From contig NZ_QYAB01000001.1 in assembly GCF_016758175.1 (NCBI RefSeq), positions 1,323,162-1,387,161 of the forward strand: a DNA stretch of 64,000 nt, read 5' to 3'. The notes below the pieces were generated by a model. It was not told where the DNA came from. It saw nothing but the letters and a program-made list of their open reading frames with translations, and did no database searches. The stretch comes from Leucobacter zeae. Its GTDB lineage: Bacteria > Actinomycetota > Actinomycetes > Actinomycetales > Microbacteriaceae. Positions 1-7,965 of this stretch are shown in pieces. Both the position numbers and the translations under genes were made by a program. Each line of letters starts with the position of its first letter. Positions within the stretch are counted from its first letter, which is position 1.

Positions 1-43
1 GCGCAGGTGGGTGAGGCCGCCTGCGGCTTCGGGCGCGGGGTGA
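1..43. other. Left edge, no gene recognised
   Basis: This short stretch follows the moeA stop codon on the minus strand. It contains a small GC palindrome near 18-27 but no start codon with a ribosome binding site that I can support. A gene downstream of moeA may lie outside the window. Confidence 0.5.
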
Positions 44-1426
44 TCAGTCATCGAGCCTCCAGACATCGATCTCGGCGTGCTCCGGGAGTCCGTCAACGCC
101 GACGGGCAGGTGGGCCAGCACGTCCGCGCCGGCGAGGTCCGCGAGCAGGTGCGACCCCGGCGCCGAGAGCGAGACGCGTCCGTCATCCTCGATCCGGCCC
201 CGGCGCACCTGATGCTTGTCGGCGGGCGAGACGACGTCGTGGGCGAGCGCGCGACGCTCGCGGGGACGGTCGGCGGCGCGTCCGACCGCGGCGCGTAGCG
301 CGGGGAGGAGGAACACCTCGGCCGAGATGAGGGCGCTGACCGGATTGCCCGGGAAGCAGACCGCGGCGATGCTCTCCCGAGCCTCGTCGAACGCGAGCGT
401 TCCGAGCCCCTGCGGCCCCCCTGGCTGCATCGCGATGCCGCGGAACCGGGCTCCGAGCGCCGCGAACGTCTCGCGCACCACCTCGAAGGCGCCCGCGCTG
501 ATGCCTCCCGAGGTGACGACGAGGTCGGCGTCGCCGGCCTCGCGGAGCACGGCGGCGCGCAGCGCGTCGGGTCGATCCGGTGCGCGGAGTCCGCGCACCT
601 CGGCCCCAGCGGCGCGCAGCGCGGCGGCGAGCATGGGCGTGTTCGCGTCGTGGATCCTGCCCGGCGCGAGCACGGATCCGCCGCCCGCCGGGTCGTCCGC
701 GTCGCGCGTCGCGGGGGAGCCGGCGAGCTCGTCTCCCGTCGAGCAGAGCAGGACCCGGATCCGCCGGCGCACGGGGACCTCGGCGATGCCCGCGGCGGCG
801 AGCAGACCGATGCGCGCGGGCCCGAGGGCCGAGCCGGCGGGCAGGAGCTCGGCTCCCGCGGAGACGTCGACCCCGGTCGCCCGCACGAACGCGCCCGGGG
901 CTGGAGCCGCGACGAACGAGACGGTGCCCGTGGGAGCCGGGTCTCCCGCACGGCTCAGCTGCGGGAATGCGGCGGGAGTCGCGGCCTCGATCGGCACGAC
1001 GGCATCGGCTCCCGCGGGAATCGGCGCCCCCGTCATGACCGGCGAGGCCGTACCGGGCGCGTGCGCCGCCGGCGGATCGCCCGCGGCGGTGGCGCGGCCA
1101 ACGGGAAGGCCGACCGGGCGCCCGGGCGCGGCACCCGCCAGGTCCGAGACCCGCACGGCGTAGCCGTCCATCTGGGAGTTGTCGAACGGGGGGAGCGGGT
1201 GCGGCGCGCGCACCGGCGTCGCGGTGACGCGGCCGAGCAGCCCGGGATCGTCGATGCCGACGAGCTCGGGCGCCTCCGCGGCCCATCGCTCGAGCACTGG
1301 GGCGAGCAGCGCGCGCACCTCGGCGAGGTGCTCCTCGACCGTCGGCCGGGCGGGCGGCACGGGGACGGGGTCGGAATCTCCCGGGGAGGACCGGTGCCCG
1401 TGCGGGGCGTTCGGCATCGGGCTCAT
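44..1426 (-). CDS. moeA: Molybdopterin molybdenumtransferase MoeA (copy 1)
   Basis: This enzyme inserts molybdate into adenylylated molybdopterin, the last common step of Mo-cofactor synthesis in the cytosol. The 460-residue product shows the MoeA layout: FDNSQMDGYAV at about residues 81-91, CSTGDEL and TSGGISAG in the central MogA-like domain, then FPGNPVSA before the C-terminal domain. The first 30 residues are Pro-rich and look disordered. The ATG overlaps the moaD stop in an ATGA, so translation is probably coupled. A second, divergent MoeA is encoded at 13575-14846. The family call is firm; whether both copies act on the same cofactor cannot be seen. Confidence 0.93.
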   Translation of the reverse strand: MSPMPNAPHGHRSSPGDSDPVPVPPARPTVEEHLAEVRALLAPVLERWAAEAPELVGIDDPGLLGRVTATPVRAPHPLPPFDNSQMDGYAVRVSDLAGAAPGRPVGLPVGRATAAGDPPAAHAPGTASPVMTGAPIPAGADAVVPIEAATPAAFPQLSRAGDPAPTGTVSFVAAPAPGAFVRATGVDVSAGAELLPAGSALGPARIGLLAAAGIAEVPVRRRIRVLLCSTGDELAGSPATRDADDPAGGGSVLAPGRIHDANTPMLAAALRAAGAEVRGLRAPDRPDALRAAVLREAGDADLVVTSGGISAGAFEVVRETFAALGARFRGIAMQPGGPQGLGTLAFDEARESIAAVCFPGNPVSALISAEVFLLPALRAAVGRAADRPRERRALAHDVVSPADKHQVRRGRIEDDGRVSLSAPGSHLLADLAGADVLAHLPVGVDGLPEHAEIDVWRLDD

Positions 1427-1671
1427 CCTCCCGCGAAGGGCGGGAGCACGTCGACGCGCACGCCCTCGATCTCGCCGCCGTCGCGCCGCACGACGCCGTC
1501 CACCAGGAACGAGCCCGCGCGGAGCACCCGGCGCATCGGCTCTCCGTAGCGATCGCCGAGGTGAGCGCGGAGGGCGTCGAGCGTGCGCTCGCCGTCGGGT
1601 GTCCAGGGCTCCTCGTCGCGGCCCGCGGCCTCGGAGGCAGCGGCGAAGTACCGAACCGTGATCTGCGACAT
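1423..1671 (-). CDS. moaD: Molybdopterin synthase small subunit MoaD
   Basis: MoaD is the ubiquitin-fold sulphur carrier of molybdopterin synthase. Its C-terminal glycine is adenylylated by MoeB and converted to a thiocarboxylate. The product has 82 residues, the usual size, begins MSQITVRYFA and ends LPPFAGG, so the essential terminal Gly-Gly is present. The reading frame is open far upstream, but the ATG at 1671 gives the family length and N-terminus. It is the first gene of a moaD-moeA pair with a four-base overlap, and it is divergent from moeB, its activating enzyme, with 138 bp between the start codons. Confidence 0.93.
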   Translation of the reverse strand: MSQITVRYFAAASEAAGRDEEPWTPDGERTLDALRAHLGDRYGEPMRRVLRAGSFLVDGVVRRDGGEIEGVRVDVLPPFAGG

Positions 1672-1796
1672 GCCCTCATCGTATCCGGTCGGCGCGGACG
1701 TCTCAGGCTGGCCGCGTCCGGGCGCGCGCCTCCGCCGCGAGGCCAGTGCCCCGGGGCGGGGGCGACGCGGATCCGGCGAATCCGGCCGGGGACGCA

Positions 1797-1802
1797 TAGG
1801 CT
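1797..1802 (+). promoter_or_regulatory. Probable -10 box of moeB
   Basis: TAGGCT fits the actinobacterial TANNNT -10 and ends eight bases before the moeB ATG. Transcription would then begin at or next to the start codon, giving a leaderless or nearly leaderless mRNA. No convincing -35 is visible. Confidence 0.5.
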
Positions 1803-1809
1803 GGGAGGC

Positions 1810-2967
1810 ATGTCCCAGCACGGTCCCCTCGTCGCGCCCGGTGCGGTGCTCTCCGCCGATCGGCGGGCACGCGCGCAGCGGCAGATCTCCCTGCCCGGAT
1901 TCGGCGAGGCGGCGCAGCGCCGGCTGGCCGCAGCCCGCGTGCTCGTGGTCGGGGCGGGCGGGCTCGGCAGCGCCAGTGTGCCCTATCTGGCCGGGGCCGG
2001 AATCGGCACCATCGGCATCGTCGACGATGACCGCGTCGAGCTCTCGAACCTCCACCGCCAGGTCTCGCACGGGACGGCCGACATCGGCAGGCCGAAGGTC
2101 GCGTCGCTCGCCGACACCGTGCGCGAGCTCGATCCCGGTGTGCGGGTCGTGACGCACGACCTGCGGCTGAACTCCGACAACGCGCTCGAGATCCTGCGCG
2201 GCTACGACCTCGTGATCGACGGCAGCGACAACTTCCCGACGCGATACCTCGTGGCGGACGCCTGCGAGCTGACGGGCGTGCCGCTCGTCTGGGGGTCGAT
2301 CCTGCAGTTCCACGGCCAGGTCGGTGTCTCCTGGCGCCCGGGCGCCCCCGGCTACCGGGACCTCTTCCCGGTGCCTCCGCCCGCCGACGAGGTCGTGGAC
2401 TGCGGCACGGGCGGCGTGCTCCCCGGACTCTGCGGGACCATCGGATCCCTGCTCGCGACCGAGGCGATGAAGCTCATCACGGGCATCGGGGACCCGCTGA
2501 TCGGACGCGTGCTCGTCTACGACGCGCTCGCCGCGAGCACCCGCGAGCTCGCCTACGCGCGCGACCCGCTCGCCGATCCGGTGACGGGGCTCATCGACTA
2601 CGTCGCGTTCTGCGGCCGGACGGCCTCGGGCGAGCCGGAGCCCCCGCACCTCGACGTCCGCGAGTTCGTCGCGCGCCTCGATGCGGGCGAGCGGCCGACG
2701 ATCGTCGACGTCCGCAACGCCGACGAGCGCGAACGGCTCAGCATCCCGGGTTCGGTGTTCCTGCCGCTGACCGTGCTCGAGTCGGGTGCGGCGGCGCTCC
2801 CGGCTGGGCCGGTGATCGTGCACTGCGAGCGGGACCCGCGCTCCGTGCGCGCCGCGCGCCTGCTCGCGGAACGCGGGGTCGCGGACGTGCGGTACCTGCG
2901 CGGCGGGATCCAGGAACTGGCGCGGGTCGCACCGCGACTGCTCGAAGGAGGGTCGCGGGACGCATGA
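1810..2967 (+). CDS. moeB: MoeB/ThiF-type adenylyltransferase with rhodanese domain
   Basis: The enzyme adenylylates the C-terminus of MoaD; the rhodanese domain can supply the sulphur. The 385-residue product has the nucleotide-binding loop GAGGLG at residues 48-53, a candidate catalytic Cys198 in VDCGTGG, and a C-terminal rhodanese domain from about residue 280 with its active Cys339 in VHCERDPRS. The two CxxC pairs that bind zinc in E. coli MoeB are absent: GYRDLFP stands where PCYRC-like sequence is expected, and no PxCxxC follows. The frame is open from 1561, but the ATG at 1810 follows a -10 box directly and gives the family N-terminus. It overlaps moaE by four bases. Confidence 0.9.
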   Translation: MSQHGPLVAPGAVLSADRRARAQRQISLPGFGEAAQRRLAAARVLVVGAGGLGSASVPYLAGAGIGTIGIVDDDRVELSNLHRQVSHGTADIGRPKVASLADTVRELDPGVRVVTHDLRLNSDNALEILRGYDLVIDGSDNFPTRYLVADACELTGVPLVWGSILQFHGQVGVSWRPGAPGYRDLFPVPPPADEVVDCGTGGVLPGLCGTIGSLLATEAMKLITGIGDPLIGRVLVYDALAASTRELAYARDPLADPVTGLIDYVAFCGRTASGEPEPPHLDVREFVARLDAGERPTIVDVRNADERERLSIPGSVFLPLTVLESGAAALPAGPVIVHCERDPRSVRAARLLAERGVADVRYLRGGIQELARVAPRLLEGGSRDA

Positions 2968-3455
2968 ACGAGCCGCACGAGAAGAACGGGGGCAGTGCCG
3001 TGGAGCACGTCGAGGGCGTCGTGAACGGCGGGAGCGCCGAGGAACCGATGCCGTACGCCGGGATCACCGACGGCCCGATCGACGAAGCCGCGGTGCGCGC
3101 CGCCGTCGACGCGCCCGACTGCGGCGCGACCGTCGTGTTCTCGGGCGTCATCAGGAACCACGACGGCGGCGAGGCCGTGCACGCGCTGGACTACTCGTCG
3201 CATCCCGACGCCGAACGGTTCCTCGTCGAGCTCGTGGCGGAGGAGCAGCTGCGGTCGGGCGTCCGGCTCGCCGCGGTGCACCGGATCGGCCCGCTCGTGG
3301 TCGGCGACGCGGCCCTCGTCGCCGCGGCGGCCGCGCCGCATCGGGGCGAGGCCTTCTCCGCGATCGAGCGCCTCGTCGAGCGCATCAAGCACGAGGTGCC
3401 GATCTGGAAGCGCCAGCACTTCGACGCAGGCACGAGCGAGTGGGTCGGGCTCTAG
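2964..3455 (+). CDS. moaE: Molybdopterin synthase large subunit MoaE
   Basis: MoaE with MoaD converts cyclic pyranopterin monophosphate to molybdopterin. The 163-residue product contains the conserved ATVVFSGVIRNHDGG segment and the catalytic-lysine region KHEVPIWKRQHF near the C-terminus. The ATG lies inside the moeB stop (ATGA), so coupling is likely. The first 28 residues are a non-conserved, Gly/Glu-rich extension; a second ATG at residue 29 (MPYAGI) would give a more typical length, so the start is uncertain. The gene converges on moaA with 28 bp between them. Confidence 0.92.
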   Translation: MNEPHEKNGGSAVEHVEGVVNGGSAEEPMPYAGITDGPIDEAAVRAAVDAPDCGATVVFSGVIRNHDGGEAVHALDYSSHPDAERFLVELVAEEQLRSGVRLAAVHRIGPLVVGDAALVAAAAAPHRGEAFSAIERLVERIKHEVPIWKRQHFDAGTSEWVGL

Positions 3456-3483
3456 GCTCCTCGCTCGGCACCCGCCGCGCCGC

Positions 3484-4566
3484 TCAGCCGCCGATGTAGG
3501 ACATCTCGATCCGCTCGCGGTCTCGAGCCGCCTCGGGCGGGAGCGCGGAGCGGAGCTCCGAGTAGCGGTCGTCGCGGCGCCCCCATACGCCCGAGAGCGC
3601 GTCGCGCAGTTCGGCATCGGTCGCGCCGGCTGCGTCGGCAGAGCCGCGCAGCAGTTCCCGCAGGTCGTATCCGCTCGACGCGAAGAGGCACGTGAAGAGG
3701 CGTCCTTCCGCCGAGACGCGCGCGCGGGTGCACGTCCCGCAGAACGCCCCGGTGACGCTCGAGATCACGCCGATCTCGCCCGTCCCGTCGCGGTATCGCC
3801 AGCGCTGCGCCGTCTCGCCTTCGCGGGAGGCGCTCACGGGCTCGAGCGGGTGGACCGCGTCGATGCGCCGCACGATCTCGGCCGACGGCACGACGTCGCC
3901 GAGCTCCCACCCGTTCGACGCCCCGACATCCATGAACTCGATGAAGCGCAGGGTGTGCCCCAGTTCGCGGAAGCGCTCGGCGAGCGGCACGATCTCGTCG
4001 TCGTTCACGCCCCGCTTCACGACGGCGTTGATCTTGATCGGTCCGAGCCCGGCGTCCGCGGCCGCGGCGATCCCGTCGAAGACCCGGTGCAGGGGGAAGC
4101 GCACGTCGTTGATCGCCTGGAACCGGCCCTCGTCGAGCGAGTCGACCGACACGGTGACCCGGTCGAGCCCGGCGGCCCGCAGGGCCCCGGCCTTCACGCG
4201 CAGCGCCGACCCGTTCGTCGTGAGCGCCAGGTCCGGTTTGCGCCCGTCGGGCGTGCGCAGTTCGGCGAGCCGTCCAATGAGCTCTTCGATCCCGCGACGG
4301 AGCAGCGGTTCGCCGCCGGTGAGCCGCAGCTTGTCGACGCCCAGGGCGACCGCGGCCGCGGCGATGCGGACGATCTCGTCGAAGCTGAGCAGTTCGTCGC
4401 GCTCCATGAAGCGATAGTCGGCGCCGAAGATCTCCTTCGGCATGCAGTACACGCAGCGGAAGTTGCAGCGGTCCGTGACCGAGATGCGCAGGTCGCGCAG
4501 CGCCCGGCCGCGACGGTCGGAGAGGCCGGTCGACGGCAGACGGGCCGCCCGTCGCTGGTTGCTCAT
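3484..4566 (-). CDS. moaA: GTP 3',8-cyclase MoaA
   Basis: MoaA is the radical-SAM enzyme that, with MoaC, starts Mo-cofactor synthesis from GTP. The 360-residue product has the SAM-cluster motif CNFRCVYC (Cys34, Cys38, Cys41), LTGGEPLLR, the second-cluster cysteines in FCGTCTRAR and FTCLF, and the conserved C-terminal Gly-Gly (SYIGG). The ATG at 4566 is preceded by a strong AGGAGG-type ribosome binding site. It follows modB after 50 bp and is probably cotranscribed with the molybdate transporter genes. No moaC partner is present in this window. Confidence 0.95.
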   Translation of the reverse strand: MSNQRRAARLPSTGLSDRRGRALRDLRISVTDRCNFRCVYCMPKEIFGADYRFMERDELLSFDEIVRIAAAAVALGVDKLRLTGGEPLLRRGIEELIGRLAELRTPDGRKPDLALTTNGSALRVKAGALRAAGLDRVTVSVDSLDEGRFQAINDVRFPLHRVFDGIAAAADAGLGPIKINAVVKRGVNDDEIVPLAERFRELGHTLRFIEFMDVGASNGWELGDVVPSAEIVRRIDAVHPLEPVSASREGETAQRWRYRDGTGEIGVISSVTGAFCGTCTRARVSAEGRLFTCLFASSGYDLRELLRGSADAAGATDAELRDALSGVWGRRDDRYSELRSALPPEAARDRERIEMSYIGG

Positions 4567-4616
4567 CCGCGCACCTCCTCGTCGAGTCAGGCTATCACCG
4601 GGGGCTGCGCCGTCCC

Positions 4617-5453
4617 TCAGCGGCGCCGGCGTTCCCACCCCGCGGCGCTGCCCGACCCTCCGCGCAGCAGTACCAGCGCGACGATCGCGACGACGACGAG
4701 GATCAGCGCGAGCGCGAGCGCGGTGTCCTGCGCGACGCCCGCGCCGTTGAACGCGGTGTAGATCGCCATTGGCACTGTGCGGGTCGTGCCGGCCGCGTTG
4801 CCCGCGAAGAGCGCGGTCGCGCCGAACTCGCCGAGCGCGCGGGTGAAGCACAGGATCGTACCGGCGAGCAGCCCGGGCGCGGCGAGCGGCAGAGTGATGC
4901 GGAGCAGCGCAGTGTTGGGGTTCGCCCCGAGGGTCGACGCAGCCTCGGCGTAGACCGCGGGGATGCCGCGGAGCGCGCCCTCGACCGAGATGACGAGGAA
5001 CGGGAGCGAGACGAACACCTGCGCGATGATCACCGCGGCGGTCGTGAACGGGATCCGGATCCCGGCCTCGGCCAGCGCGTCCCCGAGCAGCCCGCCGCGC
5101 CCCAGCAGCGACAGCAGCGCGAGGCCGCCGACGAGCGGCGGGAGCACGAGCGGGAGCGTCACGAGGGCGCGCAGGATCGTGGCCGTGGCGCCCGACGCGC
5201 GCGACAGCACCACGGCGAGGGGGATCCCGAGCAGCAGGCAGACCGCGGTCGCCGAGAGCGCGGTGCCGAGCGAGAGGCCGAGCGCGCTCGCCGTGTCGGG
5301 TGCGACGAGCGTCGCGGGGATCGCCGCCCAGTCGATACGCGCGAGCAGGGCGAGCAGCGGCAGCAGGAGCACGCCCCCGCCGATCGCGGCCGGCAGGATC
5401 ACCAGGGAGGGGACGCCGCCACGGGAGTGCCGACGGCCTGCGGCGCGGCTCAC
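4617..5453 (-). CDS. modB: Molybdate ABC transporter permease ModB
   Basis: ModB is the membrane subunit of the molybdate importer. The 278-residue product is almost entirely hydrophobic helices. It carries the permease EAA-type loop as [20 protein letters not shown] and the typical phrase [17 protein letters not shown]. The frame is open upstream, but a GTG at 5453 overlaps the modA stop (GTGA), which fixes a coupled start. The C-terminus is Arg-rich. The ATPase gene modC, which usually follows, is absent; moaA is next. Confidence 0.92.
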   Translation of the reverse strand: MSRAAGRRHSRGGVPSLVILPAAIGGGVLLLPLLALLARIDWAAIPATLVAPDTASALGLSLGTALSATAVCLLLGIPLAVVLSRASGATATILRALVTLPLVLPPLVGGLALLSLLGRGGLLGDALAEAGIRIPFTTAAVIIAQVFVSLPFLVISVEGALRGIPAVYAEAASTLGANPNTALLRITLPLAAPGLLAGTILCFTRALGEFGATALFAGNAAGTTRTVPMAIYTAFNGAGVAQDTALALALILVVVAIVALVLLRGGSGSAAGWERRRR

Positions 5454-6286
5454 GCCGGCCCGAACCCGAGCTCTTCGAGGAGCCGCTGGGCCCCGGGCGT
5501 CGTCATGAACGCGGCGAACGCCGCCGCCGCCTCGGGCGCTTGCGACCCCGAGAGCGGCGCGATCAGGTAGCGGCCAGCCGCCTCGATCGATCCCTCGATC
5601 TCGATTCCCTCGACATCGCCGTCCGCTCGGAGCACGTCCGAGCGGTACACGAGGCCGGCGTCGGCCTCGCCCCCCGCGACCTTCGTGAGCACCGCCGTGA
5701 CGTTCTGCTCTTCGCTCGCGGGCTCGAGCGCGACGCCGTCGCGCTCGAGCAGCTGCTGCGACGCGGCGCCGCACGGCACCTCGGGCGCGCAGATCACGAC
5801 GACCGGCGGCGTTCCGTTCGCCCGGGGCGTCGCGAGGTCGGCGAGCGTCTCGATGCCGAGCGGGTTGCCCGGGGCGACGGCGATCTGCAGGCTGCTCGTG
5901 GCGAACGCGATGGGATCCGCGGTCACGAGGCCCTCGCCGACGACCTTCGCCATGTTCTTCTCGTCGGCCGATGCGAAGACGTCGACGGGCGCGCCGCCGA
6001 TGATCTGCGTCGCGAGCACCGAGGAGCCGTCGAACGCGAGGTGCTCGAACTCGACCCCCGGGTGCAGCTCCGAGAAGTCCTCGGCGAGCTGCTCGAACGC
6101 CGGTTGCAGCGAGGCCGCGGCCGACACCGTCAGCGTGCCGCTGAGCTGGGCGCCGTCCGACGCGTCGGCGGCGGTCGTCGGCGCGGCGTCCTGCTGGGGC
6201 GAGGAGGCGCACCCGGCCAGGAGGGCGACCGCGATCGCGGCGGCTCCGATCGCTCCGATGGTCAGCGGGGAACCCTTCGGCTGCAT
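5450..6286 (-). CDS. modA: Molybdate-binding lipoprotein ModA
   Basis: ModA captures molybdate outside the membrane for ModB. The 278-residue product begins with a lipoprotein signal ending in the lipobox LLAGC (about residues 21-25), followed by an acidic linker and the binding domain from [19 protein letters not shown]. Phrases such as [11 protein letters not shown] and LVYRSDV are typical of the family. A GGAG lies ten bases before the ATG. The gene starts three bases after the stop of the HTH-Mop regulator and overlaps modB, so the three are one operon. Confidence 0.94.
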   Translation of the reverse strand: MQPKGSPLTIGAIGAAAIAVALLAGCASSPQQDAAPTTAADASDGAQLSGTLTVSAAASLQPAFEQLAEDFSELHPGVEFEHLAFDGSSVLATQIIGGAPVDVFASADEKNMAKVVGEGLVTADPIAFATSSLQIAVAPGNPLGIETLADLATPRANGTPPVVVICAPEVPCGAASQQLLERDGVALEPASEEQNVTAVLTKVAGGEADAGLVYRSDVLRADGDVEGIEIEGSIEAAGRYLIAPLSGSQAPEAAAAFAAFMTTPGAQRLLEELGFGPA

Positions 6287-6289
6287 GGA

Positions 6290-6688
6290 CTATCTCCGTT
6301 CGGCTTCGATGATGACCGTGGTGGCCTTGATGATGGCGGTGGCACGGGATCCGACCTCGATGCCGAGGTCGTCGAGCGCCTCGGAGGTCATGAGCGAGAC
6401 CACCCGGTTCGGGCCGCACTGCAGTTCGACCTGTGCCACGAGTCCGGAGCGCTCCGTCGCGGTGACGATCCCGGTGAAACGGTTGCGCGCGCTCCGTCGG
6501 ATCGGGTCGCCGTCGGCGCCCTGCGGCGCCAGATCGAGCGCGCGCCGGGCGAGCGATGCCCCCGAGACGGTGCGGCGACCCGCCTCGTCGGTGCCGCCCT
6601 CGAGCACGCCGTCCGCCGCCCAGCGCCGGATCGTGTCGTCGCTCACGCCGATGAGGGCGGCGGCCTCACTGATTCTGAACTGCGTCAT
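6290..6688 (-). CDS. HTH-Mop (molbindin) molybdate-responsive regulator
   Basis: This protein probably senses molybdate and regulates the mod operon it heads. The 132-residue product has an N-terminal MerR/excisionase-like helix-turn-helix (FRISEAAALIGVSDDTIRRW, about residues 4-23). A Mop/TOBE domain follows from about residue 70 (NRFTGIVTATERSGLVAQVE) and ends in KATTVIIEA, the oxyanion-binding fold. It resembles a minimal ModE built from other parts. The ATG at 6688 is chosen because the HTH begins there; an in-frame ATG at 6697 is a close alternative. Regulation of modA is inferred from position only. Confidence 0.82.
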   Translation of the reverse strand: MTQFRISEAAALIGVSDDTIRRWAADGVLEGGTDEAGRRTVSGASLARRALDLAPQGADGDPIRRSARNRFTGIVTATERSGLVAQVELQCGPNRVVSLMTSEALDDLGIEVGSRATAIIKATTVIIEAERR

Positions 6689-6810
6689 GAACCCCATGCT
6701 AGTCCCGCATGTGCGGCGCTCACCACCGTGTGTCGACGCAGGTGCGGAATCGCCGTTCTCGAGGGATCGCGACGGTTCGGTGAACCCTCGGCGACCGCTG
6801 TCAGACACTG

Positions 6811-6840
6811 TTGACTTTGCCGACGACAGGGCGATAGCTT
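6811..6840 (+). promoter_or_regulatory. Promoter of the amiS-fmdB-fmdA operon
   Basis: TTGACT (6811-6816) and TAGCTT (6835-6840), 18 bases apart, form the best -35/-10 pair in the 260-bp divergent region between the HTH-Mop gene and amiS. The leader to the TTG start would be about 100 nt. Confidence 0.5.
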
Positions 6841-6948
6841 CGCACGTAGGCGGTGACGCTTCCCGGAGGAAGGGCCCGCCCCGGCAGGCATCGGGATGCG
6901 TCTCGACCCGATGCATCCGGTTCGCAGTGCGGCGATAGGAGGTTCGGG

Positions 6949-7587
6949 TTGAGCAATGTCGGATTGCTGTACGTCGGAGCGGTGCTGTTCATCAACGGCC
7001 TCATGCTCCTGGACATCGTGCCGGCGAAGGCCGCGGCCGCGATGAACCTCTTCGTCGGCGGTATGCAGGTGGTCTTCCCGACCCTCATCATCCTGCAGGC
7101 CGACGGCGATCCCGGAACGATCCTCGGCGCCTCGGGGCTCTACCTGTTCGGGTTCACCTACCTCTACGTGGCGTGGAACACGCTGACGGGCGCTCCGGGC
7201 GAGGGACTCGGATGGTTCTCGCTCTTCGTCGCGGCCTGCGCCGTCGTCTACGGCGGTCTGCAGTTCACCGACTCCATCGCCGACCCCGTGTTCGGCGTCA
7301 TCTGGTTCTCCTGGGCGGTGCTCTGGTTCCTCTTCTTCCTGCTGCTCGGCAGGGGGCAGGCGGGGCTGACCCGGTTCACCGGCTGGTTCACGCTGCTGCT
7401 CGGGATCTTCACGGGCGCGGTGCCCGCGCTGCTGCTGCTCACGGGCAACTACGCCACCGGGCCGACCGAGGGCATCGTCGCGGCGGTGCTCGGCGTCGTG
7501 ATCCTCGCCGTGTCCTGGATCCTGGGGCGCACGCGCGGCCCGGCGACCGCGGAACGCCCCGAACCCGTGCGAACGGAAGGACCCTGA
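6949..7587 (+). CDS. amiS: AmiS/UreI-family amide or urea channel
   Basis: AmiS/UreI proteins are six- to seven-helix inner-membrane channels for short amides or urea. The 212-residue product begins LSNVGLLYVGAVLFINGLML and has about seven hydrophobic segments, with the family phrases LYLFGFTYLYV and WFSWAVLWFLFF. The TTG at 6949 is chosen because AGGAGG (6937-6942) sits six bases upstream and the protein then starts at the first helix; a longer ATG frame from 6853 lacks such a site. It lies two bases before fmdB and near fmdA, so formamide is the likely cargo (inference). Confidence 0.85.
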   Translation: MSNVGLLYVGAVLFINGLMLLDIVPAKAAAAMNLFVGGMQVVFPTLIILQADGDPGTILGASGLYLFGFTYLYVAWNTLTGAPGEGLGWFSLFVAACAVVYGGLQFTDSIADPVFGVIWFSWAVLWFLFFLLLGRGQAGLTRFTGWFTLLLGIFTGAVPALLLLTGNYATGPTEGIVAAVLGVVILAVSWILGRTRGPATAERPEPVRTEGP

Positions 7588-7589
7588 CC

Positions 7590-7877
7590 GTGCCCAACTA
7601 CAGTTTCCGATGCGCGCAGGGGTGCGCGTTCGACGCGATCTACCCGATGTCCGAGGTGCCCTCGGAGGTCGAGTGCCGCGTGTGCGGATCGAGCGCTAAG
7701 CGCGGGATCACCGCGCCGCACCTCTCGGCCGCGGGGAGCGCGGCCTTCGGCCTCATGGACCGTGCCGCGAAGAGCGCGCACGAGCCGGCGGTCGTCGACC
7801 GGATCCCCGGCCGCGGCCCGGGGAAGACGCAGCGGACGACGCAGAACCCGCTCCACGCCAAGCTCCCCAGAGCCTAG
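7590..7877 (+). CDS. fmdB: FmdB-type zinc-ribbon protein
   Basis: The 95-residue product starts VPNYSFRC at a GTG two bases after the amiS stop. It has a zinc ribbon with paired cysteines at the front (CAQGC) and at about residue 33 (CRVCGSS), as in the FmdB family named from formamidase loci and proposed to be regulatory. The rest is basic and low in complexity (GRGPGKTQRTTQNP). Its place between amiS and fmdA supports a role in expression or maturation of the formamidase, but no function is proven for the family. Confidence 0.8.
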   Translation: MPNYSFRCAQGCAFDAIYPMSEVPSEVECRVCGSSAKRGITAPHLSAAGSAAFGLMDRAAKSAHEPAVVDRIPGRGPGKTQRTTQNPLHAKLPRA

Positions 7878-7965
7878 GACCTCGACCGGGACCCGCCGGT
7901 CGCCCGACCCGAACACCAGGCGGCACCGACGCCGCCGCACCAGAGAAGAAGAAAGCAGGAGCACC

